Source of the DNA: Akkermansia sp.
GTDB taxonomy: Bacteria; Verrucomicrobiota; Verrucomicrobiia; Verrucomicrobiales; Akkermansiaceae
Length of the DNA: 64,000 nt
Assembly: GCA_017472085.1 (NCBI GenBank)
Contig: JAFUQZ010000071.1
Coordinates: 1-64,000, forward strand
Reading direction: 5' to 3'
Under the pieces are notes generated by a model. It did no database searches. It was not told the DNA's origin and saw only the letters and a program-made list of their open reading frames with translations. Shown here piece by piece: positions 45,046 to 53,798 of the stretch (positions are counted from its first letter, which is position 1; every line of letters begins with the position of its first letter). The position numbers were made by a program, and so were the translations under genes.

Positions 45046-45084
45046 AGCACCTGAGCGCCCGGGCGACCTCAGGTGCTTTTTATT
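45046..45084 (+). terminator. Rho-independent terminator of mpl
   Basis: AGCACCTGAG (45046-45055) and CTCAGGTGCT (45068-45077) with a T5 run from 45077 on. It overlaps the stop of the convergent gene by a few bases. Confidence 0.9.
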
Positions 45085-45655
45085 TCGCGTTTTTCAGCTC
45101 CTCTATCGCGCGAAGCACGCGTTCATTGATGCTCTTCATACGCCACAGCATGGCAAAAATCAGGATGCTGATAATAGTCAGGTACACCACGACACCCCAG
45201 CACAGCATCCGAACGGAATCCAGAACCGAAGCCACCTTCTCATGGTTCACGATTTTTTCCGTGATGATATTGGCCAGCTCACGGGCATACTCCCTGCCCT
45301 CGTCCTTGTAGCGGTTCAGGTAATCCCGGAGTGTCAGTTCCGTTGTTTCTTTCAGTACCGCCCCGAGCTGCTGCGCCAGATAGGAAGGGTCTGTCATCCC
45401 CTGCACCAGCGCCCCCACGGATTTGCCCAGTTTTTCCATCGTATTGGCCTCCTGTGTTTCCGGCGCGGCAGCCGCCTCATCGACAGGCAGTTGCTGTTGC
45501 GCCTGTTTCTTTTCCGCGCGCTGTTTCATGATGGCCGAGCCAAAATCCAACAACCCACTGACCACACGTTCCGTCTTGCTCGATGCCTCATCCTGAGCAC
45601 CTCCGACGCAGGACATCGAAACCAGCAGAAAACACAAGCAAATAACCTTTCTCAT
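45080..45655 (-). CDS. Small exported protein with C-terminal membrane helix
   Basis: 191 residues from ATG 45655 (MRKVICLCFLLVSMSCVGG), which is a signal peptide and perhaps a lipoprotein signal (MSCVGG is a weak lipobox). Residues about 30-150 are helical and Gln/Glu/Ala-rich with no recognisable family. One membrane helix follows at about 155-175 (GVVVYLTIISILIFAMLW), and the last 15 residues are charged. The frame extends 90 codons upstream without signs of coding. No function can be assigned. It is separate from the neighbouring basic-protein gene. Confidence 0.7.
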   Translation of the reverse strand: MRKVICLCFLLVSMSCVGGAQDEASSKTERVVSGLLDFGSAIMKQRAEKKQAQQQLPVDEAAAAPETQEANTMEKLGKSVGALVQGMTDPSYLAQQLGAVLKETTELTLRDYLNRYKDEGREYARELANIITEKIVNHEKVASVLDSVRMLCWGVVVYLTIISILIFAMLWRMKSINERVLRAIEELKNAK

Positions 45656-45770
45656 GCTCGGTATCATACCACGAACCGCAGCTTGCTTCAAGCTCCGACT
45701 GCACACGGAACAAAAAACCCGCTGCATTCTCGCAACGGGTTGAAATGACTCACAAACGGAGAAAAGCTCT

Positions 45771-46598
45771 TTATTCCTGCACCTCCGCAGCTTCGGACTC
45801 ACCTGCGACGGCGGATTCCGGAGACGAAGCCGGGCGATGGCGGGCAGCTTCCAGAAGAAAAATCTCTGCCACCTTGAATGCGCGGCGGGATGCTTCTGCT
45901 GCGGTGCGGTCATCCATAAGCGCAAGGCCCTCCTCCGTCACTTCGCCCAGGAAGATTTTCCAGGCACGGCGATTGAGCTCCTCCGGGTCAACCCTGGGAG
46001 TATTCTGCCCCTGCTGCTGGTCGCGGTTGTTATCCTCGCGATTACGGTTGCGATTGCGGCGGCGCTTGCGGCGGTTGTTTCCGCCGCCCTCATTGCCGCC
46101 CACCACCTCCGGCATGGCAAAACCGGGCACGGGGTCGGGCTTACGGAACTCTGCGGGAGGCTCGGGGATATCCACTTCATCGCGCGGAGCGGGGGCGGGA
46201 GCAGAAGCCTTCTGCTCTGTCACCGGCTGCGGTTCGGGGGTCGGAGTCGGCGAAACTTCCTTTCGCTCGTTGTTGTTCTTACGACGGCGCTCGGGGCGCG
46301 GAGCCTCCTGCGGGGCAGGAGCCGGGGACTCCTCTGCGGGCGCAACCTGCGGAGCAGGTGCGGCGGGGGACGCAGTATCGGCCGCCGGAGTTTCCTTCGG
46401 GGTCTCTTTCTTGCGGCGCGGAGCGCGGGGCTTACTCACTTTCTCGGGAGCGGGGGAGGCGGCGGGGGTGCCGGCATCTCCTTCGGGGGCCGCGGCGGCA
46501 GCCTTGCTGCGCGAACTCTTGCGGGGAGCACGCGTCTTAGCCGGCTTCACCGGGGCATCAGTCTTGATTTCTTCCTGATCCATTTTAAACGATGTCAT
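45771..46598 (-). CDS. Disordered Pro/Ala-rich protein with Arg/Asn-rich patches
   Basis: 275 residues, no signal. Residues 1-200 are low complexity: Lys/Ala/Pro segments resembling histone-like tails (KTRAPRKSSRSKAAAAA, then KPRAPRRKKETPK) and the Arg/Asn patch NNRRKRRRNRNRNREDNNR. A short helical domain sits at the C-terminus (about 210-262, ELNRRAWKIFLGEVTEEGL). The patches suggest nucleic-acid binding, similar in feel to the RNA-binding insertions of long Rho or RNase E proteins, but this is inference. It overlaps the deacetylase gene by four bases (ATGA), which fixes the start at 46598. Confidence 0.7.
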   Translation of the reverse strand: MTSFKMDQEEIKTDAPVKPAKTRAPRKSSRSKAAAAAPEGDAGTPAASPAPEKVSKPRAPRRKKETPKETPAADTASPAAPAPQVAPAEESPAPAPQEAPRPERRRKNNNERKEVSPTPTPEPQPVTEQKASAPAPAPRDEVDIPEPPAEFRKPDPVPGFAMPEVVGGNEGGGNNRRKRRRNRNRNREDNNRDQQQGQNTPRVDPEELNRRAWKIFLGEVTEEGLALMDDRTAAEASRRAFKVAEIFLLEAARHRPASSPESAVAGESEAAEVQE

Positions 46599-47857
46599 TG
46601 TTGAACCGCTGCGTACGGGTCAATGCAGAACGACCACTCAGCCTTGTGAGCAGTACCATCCGTGCTTTTCCACGTCACGTGAACGGAAATGTTGGGCATA
46701 TAAATACGCACAGGGGGAGTCCACTGTACGGAGCGAGTATTCCTGTCTACCCGGGCAGGAACACGTCCAAAACCGCTCACAGCCACATGAACGGTCGAAA
46801 AATCCACCCCGGCCATCCGGCTCATATCAATGGAGATGGGGCCGAATTCGCAGGGAACGGTCTCGTTCACCCCGGGATGGACGGGAAATGGCGGCGGCGG
46901 AGTGGAGGAGGGCAACGTGCCGGGAGCAGCCCCCGGTGCCGCAACCGTTCCAAGCTGAGCAATGCGAAAATCCATCGCGCGGCGAAAAATAGAGTGATTA
47001 TTGCCGAATACCATGTATCGGCGAATCTGTAGCGGGTTTTCCGATACGGTCACCTTGCCGGGAATCACGGTGAAAGCCGCCTTGCAACCATATCCGGGCA
47101 GGCGTTCCTCCATGGCCGGCGTATGGTAGCCACCCGGATAGCAATAGGTTTCAATGGAGCCGAAAAGACCGGAAAGCCTGGGAAAAGTAGCACCGATTTC
47201 CCGCTCTATCATATCCGCTTCAGCCTCCGGGCCTTTGGCGGCAGCAGCTTTCCATGCGCTGGGATAGGCGTGACTGGTCGAATGACTGCCAACGGTGGCG
47301 CCATTCTGCTGCATCTCCCGAATCATCTCCGGCGACATGCTGTCACCGCGTCCGCTCAGGAATTGTGTGTACAGAAAGAGATGAAAGGGATAACCGAACT
47401 CGTGCAGAATGGGATAAGCCTCCGTATACACGCTCTTCCAGCCATCATCCAGCGTGATGAGCACACAGCGGGCGGGCAGCTCCCGGGTGCCAAAACGCCA
47501 CTCCAGGAACTCCGGCATGCTGATGACCGTGAGTCCGGCATCCCGGATGTACTCCATCTGTTTACGAAAATCGCTCGTCCGCATGAGCATATCCGATACC
47601 GGCGCCGTCTTGCTGAAATTATGATAGCCCAGAATGGCCACCCGCGTCTGATCCCGGGAGACAAGCATGCGGGAATTGGTATTCTGCTCCGGCTCGACCA
47701 CACCCACTTCTTCGGCAAAGTCATCATCCATGAAGGGTGAACAGGTGGCCACATCCTCTGCCAGAGGGTCGGGATTAAGCGGCAGCGGAGCTACGTCCTG
47801 ACCGAAGGCCAGACCGCATCCCACCAGCAGCAGCAGCAACTGCACGATTGCTCTCAC
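46595..47857 (-). CDS. Exported polysaccharide deacetylase (NodB, CE4)
   Basis: About 420 residues from GTG 47857, which gives a clean signal peptide (RAIVQLLLLLVGCGLAFGQD). A TTG at 47893 would add 12 residues ahead of it. The NodB core is at about 80-280: VAILGYHNFS, LITLDDGWKSVY (catalytic Asp and metal Asp), GATVGSHSTSH (metal His pair) and YPGGYHTPAME. The rest is a Pro-rich linker and a beta-sandwich-like C-terminal domain (about 320-415). It is likely to remove N-acetyl groups from peptidoglycan or an exopolysaccharide. It is translationally coupled to the basic protein downstream. Confidence 0.88.
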   Translation of the reverse strand: MRAIVQLLLLLVGCGLAFGQDVAPLPLNPDPLAEDVATCSPFMDDDFAEEVGVVEPEQNTNSRMLVSRDQTRVAILGYHNFSKTAPVSDMLMRTSDFRKQMEYIRDAGLTVISMPEFLEWRFGTRELPARCVLITLDDGWKSVYTEAYPILHEFGYPFHLFLYTQFLSGRGDSMSPEMIREMQQNGATVGSHSTSHAYPSAWKAAAAKGPEAEADMIEREIGATFPRLSGLFGSIETYCYPGGYHTPAMEERLPGYGCKAAFTVIPGKVTVSENPLQIRRYMVFGNNHSIFRRAMDFRIAQLGTVAAPGAAPGTLPSSTPPPPFPVHPGVNETVPCEFGPISIDMSRMAGVDFSTVHVAVSGFGRVPARVDRNTRSVQWTPPVRIYMPNISVHVTWKSTDGTAHKAEWSFCIDPYAAVQQ

Positions 47858-47972
47858 GGGCGTGAGACTATCAGGATTCCCCCCGCTTAGCAAGACTTTA
47901 TTGCGCCTTTTGTCAAATACAGCAGCAATTTATGGTGGCATTCAACCGTAGAATATGGTAGAATCCGCACAC

Positions 47973-48761
47973 ATGGCACACAACGACATCATTTGCAAAC
48001 CCACGCTTGATACCTTCATCCGCTTCGGTATCGTGCTGGCAGCTTTCCTCGGCTTCGGCATGTATTTCTTCTACGATGCCGCCATCGGCTACCGCAAGGC
48101 CAATGAAGTATACTACAGTTACCACGCATTCGCCATGTTGGGTGACAAGGCAACATCCATTTTCAATGCCGCCGACTGGGAAACAGAGCGGCACAACACC
48201 CCGCTGATTGAAACCCGGCTCGAAAACGAAGAGCCGGTTGCAGCAGATAATGAACACATATACCCACTGCCCCCGGATTGCGAAGCGACACGTACCTGCC
48301 CACCCGAGGCCTGCGACTTCAACGCCATGGCCAAAAGCTGGAATGACTGCTGGCTGGCCTATACTGCCCGCATGCGCTATCCCTCCCAACCGACAGAACA
48401 CGCCTATGACGCCGCCGCCATCCGCGAACAATGGTATGCCGGTGGGGTATGCATGGGGATTTCTGCCGTATTGCTCTTCCTGATGATTCGGACGGCACGC
48501 CGGGTCATGGCACTGCACGATGACAGCATCACCGCTGCCGGGCAGACATTCCGCATCGCGGATATCACCCGTCTGGATGTGCGCCAGTGGGGTAAGGGAT
48601 TCAAAGGCGTGGCCTACGCCACCGTCAATGGCAGAAAAATTCGTCTTGACGGCATGACCTACGGCGGCTTTGACCCGAAGAAGGGCGAACCGGCTGAAGC
48701 GTTCATGCAAGCACTACAGGCCCGGTACAAGGGTGAGATTCTGGAATATGAAGAGACCTGA
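47973..48761 (+). CDS. Two-helix membrane protein of unknown function, first of a four-gene run
   Basis: 262 residues from ATG 47973. A membrane helix at about 14-34 (FIRFGIVLAAFLGFGMYFFY), a non-cytoplasmic loop of about 115 residues with several Cys, a second helix at about 155-175, then a C-terminal cytoplasmic part resembling a bacterial PH-like domain (DDSITAAGQTFRIADITRLD, then GRKIRLDGMTYGGFD). A TAGAAT box (47959-47964) with TGGCAT 17 bases upstream gives an 8-base gap to the start. The gene overlaps the next by 14 bases. Confidence 0.72.
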   Translation: MAHNDIICKPTLDTFIRFGIVLAAFLGFGMYFFYDAAIGYRKANEVYYSYHAFAMLGDKATSIFNAADWETERHNTPLIETRLENEEPVAADNEHIYPLPPDCEATRTCPPEACDFNAMAKSWNDCWLAYTARMRYPSQPTEHAYDAAAIREQWYAGGVCMGISAVLLFLMIRTARRVMALHDDSITAAGQTFRIADITRLDVRQWGKGFKGVAYATVNGRKIRLDGMTYGGFDPKKGEPAEAFMQALQARYKGEILEYEET

Positions 48762-50037
48762 CCTACGTGTGGCGTTACACCGCCTGCAACAGCTCAACCG
48801 CCTGCTGCCGTGGCTTCGGCATCGTAGCAGGCGGGTGCTTCTTGCTCTGGTGTCGCGCCGCGTAGCTGTCAACATTCTGTTATGTGCCATCGGTATCGAG
48901 CTGACGGTGCTGGGTGTAGGACTCTCCCGCCGCCTGGAATTGGCCAATGAACAGGCCATGGCCGTCTCGCAGGCACAACTCGCAGTCATCGAGGCCCGCA
49001 CATTCTCGGAGGAGCATCTGAACCACGGCTCCGTGGGCATCAACGCCTCCGGCAGCCAGTCTGCCACCCCGCGGGAGGATGACGAGGCCCCGCCGCTGCG
49101 TCCGCGCGATGTGGCTACCATCCTGATGCAGGAGACAGACACCGGGCTGACCATCACCCGCGAAACAGAGCCCACACCTGCGGATACCGCCGCCGATCCC
49201 CTGGCCGGGTTGAATGAAGATGACCGGGAAGAGGTTGACCGTTTATTGCAAAAGGCCGTGGCAGCCATTACTGCCGGGGATATGAAGCTCTGCATTCTCT
49301 CCCTGGAGGAGGCATCTCTGCTGGCCCCGGAGCACCCGGCCCTGCTGTACTATTCCGGTCTGGCCTACGACAAACTGCAAAACCCTCTCAAGGCGCGGGA
49401 GTTCTACACCCGAGTCTTCGCCATGCGCGACAATGCGGGCGTCTATTTTCAACGGGCCGCCAGGCGTCTCACGTTCGGATTTGACCGGACGGAAGCCTTG
49501 CGGGGAAAGCTTTCGTTCGGGCCGCATCAGGTCAATCACACCTATGATGCAGAAAGCGGTGAACAGGTGCAGCTTCTGCTGCCCGTCCTGCTGGCACCCG
49601 GGGAAAGCATCAATGCGGACGACATTTATCTCTCTGTCCAATTCTTTGATTTGGTGAACGGACGCAAGATTGAGTTTTCGCGCCTGGCAGAGCCCAAATG
49701 GGTCTGGCAGAATGAAACACCCACCTGGAAAGACTGGGAGGAGCAACTGCTCGTCAGCTATTCCATTCCCCCGCTTTCGCAGGAGGAAATGGATGCATAC
49801 GGCGACCTGAAATACTACGGCTTCACGGCAAAGCTGTATTACAAGGGAGAGCCGTTGGATTGCATCAGCTCCCCCTCGGCTCTCATCCTGCAGGAACAAC
49901 GGCTCAACAGCCGCCGCCGTGCCCCGCAGCCGCAGGAGCAGATACACGGACTCTTCCCGGATGATGGGCTCATCCCCGAAGAAGCCACCCCGGTCTCAGA
50001 CTACTCGGACGATTTATTACCCCATTTCAGTGAATGA
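48748..50037 (+). CDS. Single-pass membrane protein with TPR-like segment
   Basis: 429 residues from ATG 48748. Basic N-terminus, one membrane helix at about 37-58 (VAVNILLCAIGIELTVLGVG), an acidic low-complexity stretch (about 85-160), and a TPR-like helical pair at about 180-250 (LEEASLLAPEHPALLYYSGL, then NPLKAREFYTRVFAM). A beta-rich domain follows (about 275-390), then a Pro/Glu-rich tail with GLFPDDGLIPEEA. The tail phrase GLFPDDG also ends the secretin at 17934 (LPGLFPDDGVAQP), a shared short motif. It overlaps both neighbours. Function unknown. Confidence 0.75.
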   Translation: MKRPDLRVALHRLQQLNRLLPWLRHRSRRVLLALVSRRVAVNILLCAIGIELTVLGVGLSRRLELANEQAMAVSQAQLAVIEARTFSEEHLNHGSVGINASGSQSATPREDDEAPPLRPRDVATILMQETDTGLTITRETEPTPADTAADPLAGLNEDDREEVDRLLQKAVAAITAGDMKLCILSLEEASLLAPEHPALLYYSGLAYDKLQNPLKAREFYTRVFAMRDNAGVYFQRAARRLTFGFDRTEALRGKLSFGPHQVNHTYDAESGEQVQLLLPVLLAPGESINADDIYLSVQFFDLVNGRKIEFSRLAEPKWVWQNETPTWKDWEEQLLVSYSIPPLSQEEMDAYGDLKYYGFTAKLYYKGEPLDCISSPSALILQEQRLNSRRRAPQPQEQIHGLFPDDGLIPEEATPVSDYSDDLLPHFSE

Positions 50038-51410
50038 ACCCGCTCTTCCCCCGGCTCCCGCACCAACTGGGCGGGTACACTCTCACTCGCTTTCTGTCAG
50101 CGAATGAGGAGTCGGAGCTGTATGAAGCCACACAGGCCAGAGTGAACCGTGCTGTCGTGATGGAAATTCTCTGCCCCGGTACCGAGCGCGACAGGGAATC
50201 CGCCTTTCTGAATCGCGCCCGCATGTGTGCCGCAACGGAAGCCCTCCCCCATGTGGCACACGTGGCAGAATCACTCCGGGCAGACGGCCTGTGGTTTCTG
50301 GCACAGGAGCGCCCCTCCGGCTACTCGCTGGCCGACCTGCAATTACTGGGACACATGCTGACGGCTCCGCAGGTATGCCACATCATCGAAGCCGCAGCGG
50401 AAATGTATTCCCTCTGCGAGGAATCGGGGCTGCACGCCGGAGCGCTCCGCACCTCCGATATTTATCTGAATGCCGGCAACCGGGTGCAATTTCTCTCTCC
50501 GCTGGCGCATGAGGAAGCCTCTGCCACCGCCATACGCCGAGCCCTGGCAGATACCATATTCCCCATGCGCCCCGCAGGCGTGGATGGAGAGAACCGCATC
50601 CTGAGCCTCCTGCAGTGGCTCACAGACGGTCATGAAGACGGCAGCCCGGTTGATTGGAGCACCTTCCGCGAAACCTGTCTCAGCATCCGGCAACAGATGG
50701 AGGGAACAGCCCCCACTCAGACAGCCCCACCCGCAGAACTGCATGAGGCGCGTAACCGCCGCAAACGCACCCGTGCCAGACGAACCCGGACAAAAATCAT
50801 CGGCATGGCAACTGCTTCCGTCCTGATTATCGCCGGGCTGGGCTCCACCGGCTTCCTCTACCCCATGGGCGAGCAGGAGGTACTGCCGGCGGCGCACGAG
50901 GGATTCCTCACCTGCAAGCGCCACGGCATCACCCAGCGCGTCATGCTGAATCCGGTCAGCATCGCTGCTTATGAACAATTCCTGCTGGCACTGGAAGAAA
51001 TGTCTGAAGAGCAGCGCTGTGCCATCAACCGGGATATCCCGGACTCCTGCACCGACCACATACCGGATGAATGGGAGCACATCTGCACCACGGCAAAACA
51101 GACAGAGAACGGACTGAACACCCCCATGACGCATGTCTGCTACTGGGATGCCCTGGCTTATGCCCGCTACATGGGCAACGATGCCGGGCTGCCGGATGCC
51201 GCCCAGCTCCGGGCCGTCCGGGAACACGGCGGCGCCTCCTCTCTGCTGGAGTGGTCTGCCACGGCAACCGGCCCGAACCCGCTGCAGCTGTACCCGGAGG
51301 ATGCGCCCCTGCTCATCGACATGGCGGCGGATGCCCGCCCCTGCCCCGCAGACAACGCCGCCATGCGATTGCCACGCACCGGTTTCCGCCTCGTTTTTCC
51401 CACCCCCTGA
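50034..51410 (+). CDS. Pseudokinase fused through a membrane helix to a SUMF1/FGE-like domain
   Basis: 458 residues. Residues about 10-225 follow the outline of a protein kinase: LGGYTLTRFLSANEESELYEA matches the glycine loop region (read as GGYTLTRFLS), but the Gly-rich loop is degenerate. The VAIK lysine is replaced (VVME, Glu44), the HRD catalytic Asp is missing (LHAGALRTSD) and the DFG motif is absent. A basic stretch and one membrane helix follow (about 255-276). The outside domain (about 310-456) resembles formylglycine-generating-enzyme/SUMF1 modules: TPMTHVCYWDALAYARYMG, LPDAAQLRAVREHGG, then RLPRTGFRLVF. Chlamydial Pkn1 combines the same two folds. Probably a binding protein, not an enzyme. 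Confidence 0.72.
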   Translation: MNPLFPRLPHQLGGYTLTRFLSANEESELYEATQARVNRAVVMEILCPGTERDRESAFLNRARMCAATEALPHVAHVAESLRADGLWFLAQERPSGYSLADLQLLGHMLTAPQVCHIIEAAAEMYSLCEESGLHAGALRTSDIYLNAGNRVQFLSPLAHEEASATAIRRALADTIFPMRPAGVDGENRILSLLQWLTDGHEDGSPVDWSTFRETCLSIRQQMEGTAPTQTAPPAELHEARNRRKRTRARRTRTKIIGMATASVLIIAGLGSTGFLYPMGEQEVLPAAHEGFLTCKRHGITQRVMLNPVSIAAYEQFLLALEEMSEEQRCAINRDIPDSCTDHIPDEWEHICTTAKQTENGLNTPMTHVCYWDALAYARYMGNDAGLPDAAQLRAVREHGGASSLLEWSATATGPNPLQLYPEDAPLLIDMAADARPCPADNAAMRLPRTGFRLVFPTP

Positions 51411-51437
51411 ACATACTTCCCCCCCAACCATATCGTT

Positions 51438-52280
51438 ATGAAATACATCATCAAACTGATTATTGTGCTAAGCTGCCTGCTGGCAGTCATGCCTTCCTCC
51501 GCTCAGGTTGAGCTGCGCCTGCAGCCCATCCGGCGCGATTTCATCGTGGGCGAAAGCGTGGCCCTCAAGCTCACCGTAGTCAACCACACCGATGCAACCA
51601 TCTCCCTGACCAATATACCCGGGCGTCCCTGGCTCAATTTCATGGTAGGCCACCGCGGGCAGGATGGCCCTATCGCCCCGGTCGCCAACCCGCGTTTTCC
51701 GGATTTGAAACTGACGCCCGGCTCAACCCGTGCCTTCCAGGTGGAGCTCGGTGATTTCTACCGTCTGCAAACAGACGGTTCGTACTGGAGCGTGGCCACC
51801 ATCCGCATGCCCGACGGGCACACCACCTACAGCTCCAACAGAGCGCTTTTCATCATGACGAACGGCGGCGAAGTGCGCGCTTTCAACATACAGGCCCGCG
51901 GCAAGCGCCTGCGCACCAGCCTGCGACTGGCCCGCATCGACAATCAGGACAGCCTGTTCGGGCAGGTGCGGGATGCCGATACCAAGCGCATCGTAGGCGC
52001 CTGTTACCTGGGCCGCTACCTGAACTTCATGCAACCGCGAGTCCTGCTGGATGCCGCGCAGAACATGCATGTGCTCTGCCAGTCCTCGGCAGAGTTCTAC
52101 ACCTACTCCATCATGGATACCAACGGCAAATGCGCCCAACGCAAGGTCTACCGACGCACCGGCGGCCCCGTTGACCTCATCAGCACCGGCCGCGGCGTGC
52201 AGGTTGTGGGCCTCATCCCCTACGTCAAACCCAAGCCCGGCGAAGAAGGCATGCGCCGCGTGTCGGAGCGTCCGCAATAA
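51438..52280 (+). CDS. Secreted protein with Ig-like first domain
   Basis: 280 residues; signal peptide IKLIIVLSCLLAVMPSSAQ. Residues about 25-125 read like an immunoglobulin-type beta sandwich (FIVGESVALKLTVVNHTDA, then GSYWSVATIRMPDGHTTY). The second half (about 135-260) resembles beta-propeller or WD-like strands (DSLFGQVRDADTKRIVGACY, then LLDAAQNMHVLCQSSAEFYT). It lies 27 bases after the pseudokinase gene and 22 bases before der, so it is likely in the same transcript. Function is unknown. Confidence 0.75.
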   Translation: MKYIIKLIIVLSCLLAVMPSSAQVELRLQPIRRDFIVGESVALKLTVVNHTDATISLTNIPGRPWLNFMVGHRGQDGPIAPVANPRFPDLKLTPGSTRAFQVELGDFYRLQTDGSYWSVATIRMPDGHTTYSSNRALFIMTNGGEVRAFNIQARGKRLRTSLRLARIDNQDSLFGQVRDADTKRIVGACYLGRYLNFMQPRVLLDAAQNMHVLCQSSAEFYTYSIMDTNGKCAQRKVYRRTGGPVDLISTGRGVQVVGLIPYVKPKPGEEGMRRVSERPQ

Positions 52281-52302
52281 CCAACCACACTCACCTCTCA
52301 CT

Positions 52303-53721
52303 ATGTCTGTTCCAACAGTTGCCATCGTAGGTCGCCCCAACGTGGGTAAATCTGCCATCTTCAACCGCATGGTCGGGCGCCGCATCGCCATTGTGCATGA
52401 CCAGCCCGGCGTCACTCGCGACCGCCTGAGTGCCCCCTGCCGCATCACGGATTATGAGGCCCTGCTGGTGGATACCGGCGGTATCGGTTCCACGCTGGAT
52501 GACGGCTTTGCCGCTCAGGTGGCGCGCGAGGCCGACATCGCCCTCAACGCCGCAGACCTCATCATGTTCGTCTGCGACTGCCGGGACCACCTGACGCCTA
52601 TTGACAAGAACATAGCCACCATGCTGCACAAGAGCGATATCCCCGTGCTGCTGGTGCTCAACAAGGCTGATACCGACAGGCAGGAACTCAACCTCGGCGA
52701 GTTCACCGAACTGGGCTTCACGGACTACGTGTTCACCTCTGCGGCACACGGGCGCGGATTCCACGAGCTGGCCACCAAGCTGAACCGCAAGCTCAAGGAG
52801 CTGGGTGCTGCCCCCATTCAGGCAGAGGCAGACCCCGCCGCCACCCCGGAAGAGGAACCCGACCGCGAGGAAGTGACCGCAGACTCTCCCATCCGCATGG
52901 CTATCGTCGGTCGCCCGAACGCCGGCAAATCCTCGCTGGTCAACGCCATCCTGCAGGACAAGCGCACCATTGTTTCCGATGTGGCCGGCACCACGCGGGA
53001 TGCCATCGACATCCCCTACACCCACGGTGACAAGAACTTTGTGCTGATTGACACCGCCGGCATGCGCCCTCGCTCGAAGCGCGACACCTCTGTGGAGGTA
53101 TTCTCTGCCATGCGCAGCGAGAAGGCCATCCGCCGCTCCGATATCTGCCTGCTGGTCATCGACCTCTCCGTCGGCGTCACCCAGCAGGACCGCCGCATCG
53201 GCTCCATCATCGCCCGGGAATGCAAGCCCTGCATCGTGGTGGTCAACAAGTTCGACCTCTATTGCCCGGATGCCCCGCTCTCTGCCCGCAAAGAGGCCGC
53301 CAAGGAGCATGTGAAAGAACACCTCTTCTTCCTGGACTACGCCCCGGTGGTCATCGTCTCTGCCAAGGAAGGACGCGGACTGGAGCACATCTTCAAGGCG
53401 CTGGCACGGGTGCAGAAATGCTCCCTGAACATGCCCGGCACCGGCGAGCTGAACCGCCTGCTCCAGCGGGCCATGGAAATCAACCCTCCCGGTCAGCACC
53501 GCACGCTGCGCAAACGACTCAAGCTCTTCTACGCCACTACGGCCGTGAACGAGAAATACACCACCATCCCGGTGCCGACCTATGTGCTCTTCGTGAACGA
53601 CAAGCGCCTGCTGGTCGACAGCTATGCCCAGTTCCTGCGAAACACCATCCGCTCCCGCATCAATGCAGACGGCATCCCCATCGTCCTCTCTCCCCGCTCC
53701 CGAGTGCGTAATACGGATTGA
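52303..53721 (+). CDS. der: Ribosome-assembly GTPase Der (EngA)
   Basis: 472 residues with two tandem Era-like GTPase domains and a C-terminal KH-like domain; needed for 50S subunit maturation. G-domain 1 (about 3-170): VAIVGRPNVGKSAIFN (Walker A), DTGG, NKAD. G-domain 2 (about 200-375): MAIVGRPNAGKSSLVNAIL, DTAGMR and NKFD. The linker between them is acidic (about 175-200). The KH-like domain is at about 380-472 and ends with the basic SPRSRVR tail. Start ATG 52303 follows 22 bases after the upstream gene. The plus-strand frame extends upstream but overlaps that gene. Confidence 0.97.
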   Translation: MSVPTVAIVGRPNVGKSAIFNRMVGRRIAIVHDQPGVTRDRLSAPCRITDYEALLVDTGGIGSTLDDGFAAQVAREADIALNAADLIMFVCDCRDHLTPIDKNIATMLHKSDIPVLLVLNKADTDRQELNLGEFTELGFTDYVFTSAAHGRGFHELATKLNRKLKELGAAPIQAEADPAATPEEEPDREEVTADSPIRMAIVGRPNAGKSSLVNAILQDKRTIVSDVAGTTRDAIDIPYTHGDKNFVLIDTAGMRPRSKRDTSVEVFSAMRSEKAIRRSDICLLVIDLSVGVTQQDRRIGSIIARECKPCIVVVNKFDLYCPDAPLSARKEAAKEHVKEHLFFLDYAPVVIVSAKEGRGLEHIFKALARVQKCSLNMPGTGELNRLLQRAMEINPPGQHRTLRKRLKLFYATTAVNEKYTTIPVPTYVLFVNDKRLLVDSYAQFLRNTIRSRINADGIPIVLSPRSRVRNTD

Positions 53722-53738
53722 GACTGTCGTACAAAATC

Positions 53739-53773
53739 AACCGGGCATCTCCGTGATGGGAGATGCCCGGTTT
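53739..53773. terminator. Bidirectional terminator between der and folD
   Basis: AACCGGGCATCTCC (53739-53752) and GGAGATGCCCGGTTT (53759-53773) pair over about 14 bases with a 6-base loop. Short T-runs lie on both sides (TTTCTG on plus; TTGATTTTG on minus). Confidence 0.85.
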
Positions 53774-53798
53774 CTGTTGAAAGAAGTGCGAGGAATGA

